DNA of 36,366 nt, from positions 1 through 36,366 of the forward strand of contig JACRLY010000034.1 in the NCBI GenBank assembly GCA_016219595.1, given 5' to 3'. The translations under genes and the position numbers were made by a program. Positions 15,083 through 23,266 of this stretch are shown in pieces. This DNA comes from Ignavibacteriota bacterium (GTDB lineage: Bacteria > Bacteroidota > Ignavibacteria > Kapaibacteriales > UBA2268). The stretch's first letter is position 1. Every line of letters begins with the position of its first letter. Below the pieces are notes generated by a model. It saw nothing but the letters and a program-made list of their open reading frames with translations. It was not told the DNA's origin and searched no databases.

Positions 15083-16303
15083 ATGATTACATTTAAGAAA
15101 TTAATTATTGTAATTTCAATTTCAATCATCTTTATTATATGTCTTGGTTACGTAATTAAAGAAATTACAGATAGTTATAGCAATAACTCGAGACCAGAAA
15201 AAACTGAAATCCTTAATAATACCACACACTCAGACAGTTTGTCGCTTATTGAAATTGAAAAGTTATTTTCTTTCATGGAGGATAGGTGTATCGATACCAT
15301 ATCGACTGATGTAATTAATATAATAGTAACAGGATTAGATACCCGGATGGGCAGCGGCTGTGAACATGCCGATGCCAATCACTTGATACGAATTTTCCCT
15401 GATTCGGGGAAAATGGAGATTATATCAATACCTCGTGGAACTTACGTTAAAGCAGGTTACAAAGACACATCGGGATTGAATTACCTGGCTAATATCAGGG
15501 CTGGCAAAGGCAGAGAACGCTATATGAACGAAATTGCCAAAATATGCAGTATACCTAAAGTTGATTATTATATCGAGTTTGGTTTTTCCCAGGCAATAGG
15601 TTTGCTCGGTATACTTGGTTTCAAAAATAATGCAGTCCAAACTCTTCGGCTGCTTCGCTCCCGCCAGGCTTTCGGTTTGGGTGATTACCAGCGTTCATTC
15701 AACCAGGGGGAATTCATCAGGCAGATGCTTCTCAGTAAATACAAATCTATAACGAACTTACCGGCTGATATTGCTATAAGAGCAGGATTGATCCTTGTTA
15801 ACACTGACTTATCTTATTCAGCAGTCAGAAGTATAATTGATAGATTGAATAAATCCGGCTTCCCAAAATCGGATTCAGTCATCACTCATTTCCTTAAACC
15901 AAAAATGAATTATGATTTCCATAATTTTGATTTTCTCAGCAAAACTTCACGCGATTCCCTTTACCTGATTGTAATGAGAACAGCAAAGAATCTCGAAATT
16001 GATGACGGGGGAAGGAATAATAATGGGAGAATCAACAGGAGGGTATTAAAAAATCTGAATTCAGCTATAAAAAGAGCTGAGAACGATTCCCTGAAATTTC
16101 CAAAACTTGTAATTAATAATCTTGAAAGAATTTTTGAGCAGAGAACATGGTATCAAATTACGGATACAAACTTAAGATATGAATTGATGTTCAAAATTTG
16201 TAAGTATTTAAAATCGGCATACGAAAAGACAAATCAACCTGCTAAAGCTAATTCAGTAAATAAGGTTTTAATCATAGAAGAATACATAAAAAATAAATAT
16301 TAA
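15083..16303 (+). CDS. LCP-like (LytR-CpsA-Psr) membrane-anchored protein, atypical active site
   Basis: The 406-residue protein has one N-terminal membrane segment (about 6-24) and a periplasmic part. ATG 15083 is taken rather than an in-frame TTG at 15062, because it starts right before the membrane segment. An LCP domain is recognisable: N-I-I-V-T-G-L-D-T-R near residue 79, A-D-A-N-H-L-I-R-I, I-I-S-I-P-R-G-T-Y-V (R118, G119), and later L-R-S-R-Q-x(5)-G-D-Y-Q-R-S-F-N-Q-x-x-F-I-R-Q-M-L. LCP enzymes transfer undecaprenyl-phosphate-linked glycopolymers to wall or protein acceptors. Two usual positions differ: R-S-D-T reads H-A-D-A, and I-P-R-D reads I-P-R-G. So the fold is clear but the activity uncertain. 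The C-terminal 130 residues are helical and unlike known LCP tails. The next gene starts about 100 bp on. Confidence 0.75.
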   Translation: MITFKKLIIVISISIIFIICLGYVIKEITDSYSNNSRPEKTEILNNTTHSDSLSLIEIEKLFSFMEDRCIDTISTDVINIIVTGLDTRMGSGCEHADANHLIRIFPDSGKMEIISIPRGTYVKAGYKDTSGLNYLANIRAGKGRERYMNEIAKICSIPKVDYYIEFGFSQAIGLLGILGFKNNAVQTLRLLRSRQAFGLGDYQRSFNQGEFIRQMLLSKYKSITNLPADIAIRAGLILVNTDLSYSAVRSIIDRLNKSGFPKSDSVITHFLKPKMNYDFHNFDFLSKTSRDSLYLIVMRTAKNLEIDDGGRNNNGRINRRVLKNLNSAIKRAENDSLKFPKLVINNLERIFEQRTWYQITDTNLRYELMFKICKYLKSAYEKTNQPAKANSVNKVLIIEEYIKNKY

Positions 16304-16404
16304 TTACAATTGACTATAAAATTTTCAAATTAAAAATTGACCTCTTTGTCTTTTTAGACTCAAAACATTATATTGCTTATTATTATATATAATAGGTGTA
16401 CAAA

Positions 16405-16725
16405 ATGCAATTTATTAAACTTGATGAAACAGAAGAAAAGGAGCTAATCCCGGGTTATCATGTTAAATTTGTTAATTCGGATACAATGACATTTGCACAC
16501 TGGAGAATAGAGAAGTCGGCAGAATTTCCCGAACACTCTCACCCGAATGAACAGGTAATAAATATGATTTCCGGTGAATTTATAATCAAAATTGGAAATA
16601 CCGAACAATTGCTGGGCAAAAATGATGTATTTATTATTCCTGCGGGAATTCCTCATTCAGGCAAGGCAGTCTCAGAATGCAGGACGATTGATGTATTCTA
16701 TCCTAAAAGGGAAGAATACAAATGA
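16405..16725 (+). CDS. Small single-domain cupin
   Basis: This 106-residue cupin carries motif 1 as E-H-S-H-P-N-E-Q-V-(x)-G-E-F and motif 2 as P-A-G-I-P-H-S-G. His, His, Glu and the second-motif His form a normal metal site. ATG 16405 is chosen because AGGTG at 16394-16398 is well spaced; a GTG at 16396 falls inside that Shine-Dalgarno sequence. Such small cupins occur as sugar or small-molecule isomerases, dioxygenases or sensors, and the substrate cannot be told. The stop overlaps the next gene by 4 bp (ATGA), so the two are translationally coupled. Confidence 0.85.
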   Translation: MQFIKLDETEEKELIPGYHVKFVNSDTMTFAHWRIEKSAEFPEHSHPNEQVINMISGEFIIKIGNTEQLLGKNDVFIIPAGIPHSGKAVSECRTIDVFYPKREEYK

Positions 16726-17312
16726 AATTACTTAAATTATTATTTTTCCCGATAATATCCCTTATCTTCTTTTCCCCATTAATTTCGAGGGATGCATCTC
16801 TTGACTCATTGATTACTCATATTAAATCAAATTTCACAAAATCATATAATATTGAACAATCGGGTACAGGCAAAGTAGCTATGCTGGAATACTCAGCTTC
16901 AGTTTTCAGAAAAATTGCAGCAGATTATTCCTCAGAAGAATATTGCTATAAAAGTAAAAAAATCGGTCATGTACCGAAAATCGGCAAATACTATAAAAGA
17001 ATAGCACTTGGAATCTATGATTTCAAAACAAATGATGATGTTCAAAAGGCATTGAATTCATTTCTCGAAGGACACGAAGTTATTCCCCAGAAGTTTTTCA
17101 GCGAAGGAAAACACTCAGCACTGTCAGCTCCGTTTCTGATAATAATCAAAGGAAATACACTATTCTTTTTCTATGCAAAATGCGAAGATATTCCAAAAAA
17201 GACAGATTGGGACAAAATCACCGATACATTCATAAATATTTGCAAAAGCCATTACCCCGCTTGTGAAGTAATCCGTTGTTATTGCTCCGGTCCGGATTTC
17301 CTAATCAGATGA
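16722..17312 (+). CDS. Secreted protein of unknown function
   Basis: The 196-residue protein has a signal peptide (about residues 1-22, ending P-L-I-S-R-D) and no lipobox. I do not recognise the family. The mature part is mixed alpha/beta and Lys-rich, with Cys in E-Y-C-Y-K, A-K-C-E-D, N-I-C-K-S, P-A-C-E-V and R-C-Y-C-S. Six cysteines in an exported protein suggest disulfides. A segment reading F-L-I-I-I-K-G-N-T-L-F-F-F-Y-A resembles a strand-turn-strand core. It overlaps the cupin gene by 4 bp, so the cupin and this protein probably act together. It ends about 90 bp before rpmG, which has its own promoter. Confidence 0.7.
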   Translation: MKLLKLLFFPIISLIFFSPLISRDASLDSLITHIKSNFTKSYNIEQSGTGKVAMLEYSASVFRKIAADYSSEEYCYKSKKIGHVPKIGKYYKRIALGIYDFKTNDDVQKALNSFLEGHEVIPQKFFSEGKHSALSAPFLIIIKGNTLFFFYAKCEDIPKKTDWDKITDTFINICKSHYPACEVIRCYCSGPDFLIR

Positions 17313-17340
17313 TAAGTTCTCCCCTCCCCCCTAAAATTTA

Positions 17341-17372
17341 TTTGCTATTTCCCCAAATAACCCTTAATTTTG
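17341..17372 (+). promoter_or_regulatory. rpmG promoter of Bacteroidota type
   Basis: TTTG (17341-17344) and TAATTTTG (17365-17372) are separated by 20 bp and match the -33 TTTG and -7 TAnnTTTG elements. The ATG lies 32 bases beyond the -7 box, giving a short leader with AGGA. This is the best promoter match in the window. Confidence 0.5.
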
Positions 17373-17403
17373 TAATCTTATTTATTTGAAAGGAATATAA
17401 AAG

Positions 17404-17583
17404 ATGGCAAAAAAAGAAGCGCGTCAGATAGTAATACTCGAGTGTACGGAAGCCAAAAAGGAAGGTAAACCGGCATCCCGCTATTCTACAACAAAGAATA
17501 AGCACAACACACCCGACAGGCTCGAGATGATGAAGTACAATCCCTTCCTCCGCCGCCACACATTACACAAAGAAGTAAAATAA
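17404..17583 (+). CDS. rpmG: Ribosomal protein L33, zinc-free form
   Basis: The 59-residue protein begins [15 protein letters not shown] and ends [10 protein letters not shown], with [11 protein letters not shown] and M-M-K-Y-N-P between. This is the normal length and pattern for 50S subunit protein L33. Only one Cys (C14) is present; the two C-x-x-C pairs of the zinc-binding form are absent, so this is the C-minus form. Start ATG 17404 follows AAAGGA at 17389-17394. A promoter lies upstream (17341-17372) and a strong terminator downstream (17608-17638), so the gene is a single-gene transcript. It is not next to secE-nusG or rpmB, with which L33 is often found. An overlapping antisense frame (17338-17559) is spurious. 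Confidence 0.95.
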   Translation: MAKKEARQIVILECTEAKKEGKPASRYSTTKNKHNTPDRLEMMKYNPFLRRHTLHKEVK

Positions 17584-17607
17584 CTGCTGAATATATTTGA
17601 AAATTTT

Positions 17608-17638
17608 AAGGATTAAGCATTGCTTAATCCTTTTTTTT
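17608..17638 (+). terminator. Intrinsic terminator of rpmG
   Basis: AAGGATTAAGC (17608-17618) pairs perfectly with GCTTAATCCTT around loop ATT, and a run of T follows directly (to 17638). This is a textbook Rho-independent terminator, 25 bases after the stop codon. Confidence 0.92.
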
Positions 17639-17767
17639 GTTTACGATATAAACTATTAACCATAGTATCAAAATAAACTTTGTTTTTTCTGAGACTTTTT
17701 GTCGTTTCATGTGTCATTGTAAATATAATTGTAACAATTTTTGAATATTTGCATTTTCATAGCTTAT

Positions 17768-20700
17768 ATGAAAAATATTTTATTATTATTTCTGCTTTTA
17801 TACACACATTTAAATCTATATTCAGATTATATAAGTTTCAGAGCCTTGAAAGGTGAAGGTATAGGATATGTATTTTCTATTGTTGAAAATGAGCAAGGTT
17901 ATTTATTCGTTAATTCTGATAAAATTGGTATTGTACGTTCAACTGATAATGGTAAAACCTGGGTCCATTTTGATAATGGATTACCTGAAAACTCTGTCTA
18001 TAAAATAATTGTTGGCTTCGATGGTAAAATTATTGTTAGTACTGTTGGAGCCGGTTTATACACTTCAACTGACAATGGAATATCCTGGTCACAGCTCAAA
18101 AATGAATTATCAGACCAATATATTACTGAATTTCTTGTCCATAAAACAGGGTATTATTTTGCAGGAAGCTATTATGATTCTGTTGGTTTAAGACGTTCAA
18201 CAAATCAGGGTTTGAGCTGGGAAAAAATCGATTCGACATTCAAATCTATTTATATTAGCGGATTAATTTCAAATTCAAATGGTGATTTATTTACAGTAGT
18301 TAATCCCGGAAAGATTTTCCGCTCTTCAGATTTGGGCGATTCATGGGCATTGATACAAAATGACAGTACAAATATAAAAATTACAGCTATTTGTCATGCA
18401 TTAAATAACGACATAATTGTCGGCACTGATAAAAGAGGAACTTATTTAATCAGATTCGGTTCCGATAAAATGGTAATACTGAATAATGATTTGAAAGACA
18501 AGGAATTGATTACTATTAATGTTGATTCAACAGGAAATATTTATGCTGGATTGCAGGATGGAATTTATCTTTTGGATAAAGATTATGGTAAATGGTCAAA
18601 AATATATGATTCAATTACGGTTAATGAAATGTATATTAGTCCCCGGAATGAGAAACTCATAGGTTCCCGGGGCAAGTTATCTTTATATGATGAAATAGAA
18701 AAAAAATGGAAAAATTTAAATAACACAATTTTTCTTAATAATAAAAAGGTTTCATCAATTTTACCAAAGAAGAATGGACAACTTGTTATTGGTACTCAAA
18801 ATGACGGTTTATTTTTTCTTCAGTCTGAAAATAATATTGTAGAAAAGCGAGACAGCGGATTAGCTTCAGGTAAAGTTGATGTTTTATTTGAAAGAAATGC
18901 AAATGAAATATTTGCTTATATTGATAGTATAGGTATATATTATTCCGATGATACATGCCATAATTGGAAACTGTTCAATAAAGGATTAGAAAATCATATC
19001 GTAAAAACTTTTCTTTCGCTCAATAACGGTGATTTGCTGACATCAACCAATGACGGCATTTTTATTAATCATCAGGATGATTCTGTTTGGAATGAGTCGA
19101 GCAGTGGTCTTACCGATAAAAATATAAATTGTATGTTATTAATTGAGGATAATCAAATTTTAGCCGGTTCAGAATATGGTAAGGTTTACAAAAGTGATAA
19201 TAATGGAACGTCATGGATAGAGACGGGAACTTTACCAAAAAATAATAAACCTGCGACAAGTTTGGTTGTTAATTCAAAAGGAATAATTTTTGCAGGTACT
19301 TCCGGCTATGGTATATACCGTTCAAATGATAACGGTGTTACTTGGAAGAAAGTTAATTTTGGTATTAGCGATTACACAATTAACTCACTTATTGTTACAA
19401 AAGACGATGATTTATTAGCAGCTACCCCATCTGTAATATTTTATTCCAGCATCGATGGAGATTATTGGATTCGAAATGATAATGAAAATATAAATCCATT
19501 TGTATATCATAATGGGAAAATATATGCAGGCAGCAAGTACAATGAATTAATTGTTTGTGATAGTATAGTTAGAACCATCAACCAATCAAAGGGCGGATGG
19601 GTAAATAAGAATAGATATCTCGAACAAACACTAAAAGTAGGTGATATAACTTATATTAAATATTCAAATGATGGAAAATCTTTATATACTTTCGGTGTAG
19701 ATACTATTTTCAGGAAATGGGATGTAGAGACAGGTAATGTATTAGAGGAATATCCGCTTAATAATTATTATGAGATAACCGACATTGACTTTGATGAAAA
19801 TAGTAATTTGTTAGCTATTGCCAATTCAACATGGTATTATAGTAAAATAGAAATTTATGATATTTCTAAAGATTCAGTATTATTTATAATTGAGCCCGGG
19901 GATGATTATTCCCCTCCTATACAAGGTTACTCAACTCCAAAAGTAGCTTTTGATATTATAAATAATAAAATATATACAGGAGTCGCTGTTCATCGTACAT
20001 GGGGAGGAGACGGTGGCGTTGATGGAAAAATTGATTCCTGGGACTTGCAAACAGGAAGTCATATAAAAGAATATAGTGAATTGGATTATGCACCTTATTG
20101 GTTGATATTTTCACCTGACCATAATAATTTATTCTATTCCGGATATCATGATTTTTATTTTAGTGAAGGGCATGGAGGAGAAGAATATCATTATTATAAA
20201 TCCTACGTTATCAATTCAATTGACAGTGCTTATGAATTAAATAGCAGAATTCGACAATTAGCAGTCAGCCCTAATCAAAAGTATTTTGCAGCTTCAACCG
20301 ATAGCTCTAATGAAATTATTCTTTATGATTATAACACTAATAATGTCATAAGAAGCTGGTCGAACGGAAGAAGTTATTATTGCCCGGTTTCGCTAGTATT
20401 TTCAAAAAACGAAAAATTTTTAGTCTCAAGTTCGGCTGTGTCGGGGGAATCAAGATTTATTGATAATGAGGCAAAGAATTATTTAAGAATATGGCAGGTA
20501 GAAACAGGCCAACTTTTAGATTCAATTGAATTTCCTGATTATCAATATTTAATTTTGGCTGCAAGTCCTGATTCATTATCAATAGCTGCCGCAACTTCAG
20601 TTGGATATATACCTGGTATGGATGGATTAATAAGAATTATTAATCCAAAAATCATAACACAAAAACTCAAATCATTTTTCGTTGTTGATTCAAATGCAAA

Positions 20701-22477
20701 GTTAAAAGGCAGTACAATTCATTTCAGAGATTCATCGATCGGAAACCTGGTTTCATGGTATTGGGACTTTGGTGACGGTTCGACGAGTACAGAACAAAAT
20801 CCGTCACATCTGTACGCCGATACAGGCAGCTATGATATTACATTTATTTGCACGGATGGGACAAATACAGATACATTATATAAAAAGGAATACATACATA
20901 TAACATCCCCATTGATAGCAGATTTTGATGCTTCGCCTACGACAGGTGTTTACCCGTTGACTGTTAAATTTATAAATAAATCTATCGGTATTCCAAAGTA
21001 TTTCGAATGGTCCTATAATGCTAATATTATCAGTTCAGACACAAATCCTGAATATATATTTGAGGGATATGGGAATTATATTATTAAGATGGTTATATCA
21101 GACGGGTATTTCTGCGATTCAACTTTAAAAGAAGTAAATGTACTTAGAGAACAATTCAAAAATCCGGTATTTTTTGAAAAATATTATTATAATAACATAC
21201 ATGATGTTGGGTATAAAGTTATTGAATGTAAAGAAGGTGGATTTACAATATCCGGCATCTGCACAACATATTCAGGTTCAATTGATGATATTGTATATGA
21301 ATATAATTCCGAAATATACCATACAGATAATGATGGTAATTTTTTATGGTTAAAGAATATTCTATATGGTGAAAAAGTTACTCAATTATATGATGGTTGT
21401 TATCTACTTTTAGGTCAAAAGTATAATCAATATAATATAAATTATGATTATAATTTCATGATTAAAACTTCTCCAAATGGCGATTCATTATGGTCTAAAT
21501 CAATTGAAAATCCTGATAGTTCTTATGCAATGGATATAACTTCAGTTAGTGATGGATTTTTATTAATTGGCAGCAGTTCTAATGGTGATAGCAGTACATT
21601 CATCACTAAATATGAAAATAATGGTAATATAAAATGGACAAAAAAATTTCCCGGTAATGGTGGTAAGATTTTAGGTCCATACGATGATGGATATCTGATT
21701 GTTACTATTTCAGATAAAACAATTATTAACATAATCAAAACTGATACAGATTTTAACACAGAATGGATAAGTTCAACTTCTGAATTCAAAGGGCATTACA
21801 TTTATGATTACACATTAATGAACAATGGGAATATTATTTTTTCCGGTTCCGATGAAAATCGAATTGCCAGGTATATTTTAATGTTGGATACAAGTTGTTC
21901 AGTAATGTGGAATAAGAATATATTATTCTATTGTAATTCAATTACAAAGTTAGACGATACATTATTTGCAGCAATCTGCAATGATTATAAGAAGATGGGA
22001 ATTGTAATATTCGATAACTATGGAAATGTAAAAAAAGAAATTAATTTTGCAGGGCGAGAAGGAAGTTTCGAATATATAGATGTAACAAAGAATAAAGAAT
22101 TAATATTAACCGGCACAGCTAAAGGAAGTACTGGAATAGAAAATATATATTTTGTAAAAACCTTGCCTTATGATATATTATTGTCTATTAATGATAATAC
22201 AGAATATAAATCAGATTCATCATTGTATGTATATCCAAATCCTGCAGATAAGCAATTCACAGTGAGTTTTTACCTTGATTATGATACTAATGTCAAAATT
22301 AAATTATTCAATGCATATGGTGCTGAAATCGGGGAGCTACTTAATGATTACCTTATAAAAGGTAATCATGGAATTATTTATCAGTCAGATTTCCTGGAAT
22401 TATCGTCTGGAATCTATTTTATTCAGTTGATAGAAAACGGAAAATCAATAGTAACAAAATTAATTTTAACTAGATAG
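17768..22477 (+). CDS. Giant secreted propeller / WD40-like / PKD protein with T9SS sorting domain
   Basis: The 1569-residue protein starts at ATG 17768 (M-K-N-I-L-L-L-F-L-L-L); an in-frame TTG at 17741 would only add a polar leader before the signal peptide. Domains in order: BNR/sortilin-like repeats with S-T-D-N-G-K-T-W type motifs (about 25-610); a WD40-like propeller (about 625-960; Y-S-N-D-G-K-S-L-Y, R-K-W-D-V-E-T-G and L-R-I-W-Q-V-E-T-G); two PKD domains (about 980-1120; W-Y-W-D-F-G-D-G-S); another repeat region with G-G-F-T-I-S-G and D-G-F-L-L-I-G strands (about 1125-1470); and a T9SS type A sorting domain from V-Y-P-N-P-A-D-K-Q-F. It should be exported to the cell surface. No enzyme active site is visible, so adhesion or binding is likely. 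It stands alone between the rpmG terminator and a convergent gene. Confidence 0.9.
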   Translation: MKNILLLFLLLYTHLNLYSDYISFRALKGEGIGYVFSIVENEQGYLFVNSDKIGIVRSTDNGKTWVHFDNGLPENSVYKIIVGFDGKIIVSTVGAGLYTSTDNGISWSQLKNELSDQYITEFLVHKTGYYFAGSYYDSVGLRRSTNQGLSWEKIDSTFKSIYISGLISNSNGDLFTVVNPGKIFRSSDLGDSWALIQNDSTNIKITAICHALNNDIIVGTDKRGTYLIRFGSDKMVILNNDLKDKELITINVDSTGNIYAGLQDGIYLLDKDYGKWSKIYDSITVNEMYISPRNEKLIGSRGKLSLYDEIEKKWKNLNNTIFLNNKKVSSILPKKNGQLVIGTQNDGLFFLQSENNIVEKRDSGLASGKVDVLFERNANEIFAYIDSIGIYYSDDTCHNWKLFNKGLENHIVKTFLSLNNGDLLTSTNDGIFINHQDDSVWNESSSGLTDKNINCMLLIEDNQILAGSEYGKVYKSDNNGTSWIETGTLPKNNKPATSLVVNSKGIIFAGTSGYGIYRSNDNGVTWKKVNFGISDYTINSLIVTKDDDLLAATPSVIFYSSIDGDYWIRNDNENINPFVYHNGKIYAGSKYNELIVCDSIVRTINQSKGGWVNKNRYLEQTLKVGDITYIKYSNDGKSLYTFGVDTIFRKWDVETGNVLEEYPLNNYYEITDIDFDENSNLLAIANSTWYYSKIEIYDISKDSVLFIIEPGDDYSPPIQGYSTPKVAFDIINNKIYTGVAVHRTWGGDGGVDGKIDSWDLQTGSHIKEYSELDYAPYWLIFSPDHNNLFYSGYHDFYFSEGHGGEEYHYYKSYVINSIDSAYELNSRIRQLAVSPNQKYFAASTDSSNEIILYDYNTNNVIRSWSNGRSYYCPVSLVFSKNEKFLVSSSAVSGESRFIDNEAKNYLRIWQVETGQLLDSIEFPDYQYLILAASPDSLSIAAATSVGYIPGMDGLIRIINPKIITQKLKSFFVVDSNAKLKGSTIHFRDSSIGNLVSWYWDFGDGSTSTEQNPSHLYADTGSYDITFICTDGTNTDTLYKKEYIHITSPLIADFDASPTTGVYPLTVKFINKSIGIPKYFEWSYNANIISSDTNPEYIFEGYGNYIIKMVISDGYFCDSTLKEVNVLREQFKNPVFFEKYYYNNIHDVGYKVIECKEGGFTISGICTTYSGSIDDIVYEYNSEIYHTDNDGNFLWLKNILYGEKVTQLYDGCYLLLGQKYNQYNINYDYNFMIKTSPNGDSLWSKSIENPDSSYAMDITSVSDGFLLIGSSSNGDSSTFITKYENNGNIKWTKKFPGNGGKILGPYDDGYLIVTISDKTIINIIKTDTDFNTEWISSTSEFKGHYIYDYTLMNNGNIIFSGSDENRIARYILMLDTSCSVMWNKNILFYCNSITKLDDTLFAAICNDYKKMGIVIFDNYGNVKKEINFAGREGSFEYIDVTKNKELILTGTAKGSTGIENIYFVKTLPYDILLSINDNTEYKSDSSLYVYPNPADKQFTVSFYLDYDTNVKIKLFNAYGAEIGELLNDYLIKGNHGIIYQSDFLELSSGIYFIQLIENGKSIVTKLILTR

Positions 22478-22486
22478 TTTAATAAT

Positions 22487-22521
22487 AAAAAAAGGGGCTT
22501 TACCCTGTGGTAAAGCCCCTT
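22487..22521 (-). terminator. Strong hairpin terminator between convergent genes
   Basis: AAGGGGCTTTACC (22492-22504) pairs perfectly with GGTAAAGCCCCTT (22509-22521) around CTGT. On the minus strand the stem is followed by seven T (22493-22487), so it is an intrinsic terminator for the small minus-strand gene ending at 22555. On the plus strand it sits 14 bases after the giant gene and can act as a weaker terminator. Confidence 0.9.
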
Positions 22522-22554
22522 ATAACTAACTCATATCAAAACAATTATTGGGAA

Positions 22555-22845
22555 TTATGAATTTGTAACAAGCAATTTCTTCTTTGGCGTCAAAATCGTA
22601 AGAAAGCTGTCTAAGAATTTATAATCCAGTACTTCCCTGCTTTCTTTTGTATTTTTCTTCACCGTTTCTTTTTTGCCATAGCTCATCGCAAAGCTTTCGC
22701 TCGAAATTGGTGCCAAATACGAAATTTCCTGGCTGTTTTTATTTGAATTGTCATCTTTACTTTCTGCATTGACTTTTATTTTGCTGAATGCAAAGGATGC
22801 GTATTCAAATTCATTTATATATGTATAATCATCAAATATTCTCAT
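22555..22845 (-). CDS. Small protein of unknown function
   Basis: This is a 96-residue soluble, charged protein without signal peptide or membrane segment. It has an aromatic N-terminal part (D-D-Y-T-Y-I-N-E-F-E-Y), a Ser/Asn/Lys-rich middle and a hydrophobic C-terminal stretch (F-L-D-S-F-L-T-I-L-T). I do not recognise a family. The case for a real gene is AGAGGA ending 6 bases before the ATG, a strong terminator just downstream, and an upstream region with a -7 box (22961-22968) and a hairpin leader. That upstream region has the same plan as the one before the LCP-like gene at 15083, so the two may answer to the same regulator. Confidence 0.6.
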   Translation of the reverse strand: MRIFDDYTYINEFEYASFAFSKIKVNAESKDDNSNKNSQEISYLAPISSESFAMSYGKKETVKKNTKESREVLDYKFLDSFLTILTPKKKLLVTNS

Positions 22846-22871
22846 CTTTTTCCTCTAATGTTTTTTCCTTT

Positions 22872-22954
22872 TAAAATAAAATGCCTGGAATTTGGGGTTA
22901 GGTTATTTATATGATCTGTTAATCAAGGGTTTTTGAGGACAATCCCAGGCATCT
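22872..22954 (-). ncRNA. Candidate small RNA or leader hairpin (copy B)
   Basis: On the minus strand ATGCCTGGGATT pairs with AATTCCAGGCAT (12 bp, one G-U; extendable by about two pairs). The loop is about 48 bases and contains C-rich patches (GTCCTC, ACCTAACCCC) that could pair with Shine-Dalgarno-like purines. TTTTATTTT follows the stem. TACTTTTG at 22968-22961, a perfect TAnnTTTG box, would start the RNA at about 22954, just where the stem begins. The ATG of the 96-residue gene is 35 bases past the core stem, so a leader role is also possible. Confidence 0.45.
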
Positions 22955-22960
22955 AAATTT

Positions 22961-22968
22961 CAAAAGTA
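22961..22968 (-). promoter_or_regulatory. -7 box before hairpin copy B
   Basis: The minus strand reads TACTTTTG, a full match to TAnnTTTG and identical to the box at 28313-28320. The predicted RNA start about 7 bases on coincides with the foot of the hairpin. No clear -33 element is seen. Confidence 0.4.
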
Positions 22969-23042
22969 CAATTCAATTATTAATCACATAGAAAATTGTA
23001 TAATTTTCTAAATCTAAATAACGAATTAATTCAAAAAAAGAT

Positions 23043-23130
23043 TATAGTTATAAATGTGATTTTTTTGTAGAAAATTTAAGAAATATTTTGTAGAATATTT
23101 TGTTTCAAATATGTAGCAATTTCTACTACA
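23043..23130 (-). promoter_or_regulatory. 23-bp-spaced CTAYA box array with TGTAG dyad (copy B)
   Basis: On the minus strand TGTAG (from 23130) is followed by CTACA starting at 23116, 23093 and 23070, and CTATA at 23047: three exact 23-bp steps. The order TGTAG, CTACA repeats, final CTATA is the same as in copy A at 14795-14858, with one extra unit. Flanking bases are also similar (for example AAATTTTCTACA here, AAAATTCTACA in copy A). Confidence 0.55.
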
Positions 23131-23266
23131 ATTTATTATTTTTCAGTTATTTATGTATTTGAATAATGTGGTTTCAGGATAATAAAATCAATTATGTTTT
23201 TCCTTTTTTTTATAGAAATCAGAAAATAAGACCTTAAAAGTCCAATATCCTGTAATTCTTTTATTA

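Larger units (their letters stand above)
22846..23266. other. 421-bp intergenic region with repeat array and RNA hairpin
   Basis: No protein gene is seen. Read on the minus strand it contains, in order, the 3' flank of the last ASST gene, a 23-bp-spaced CTACA array (23130-23043), a -7 box (22968-22961), a hairpin of 72 bases (22952-22881), a T-rich stretch, and the Shine-Dalgarno sequence of the 96-residue gene. Confidence 0.6.

Noticed and set aside
17338-17559. 73-codon open frame on the minus strand
   Set aside because: It is antisense to rpmG, which has a recognisable product, promoter, ribosome site and terminator.
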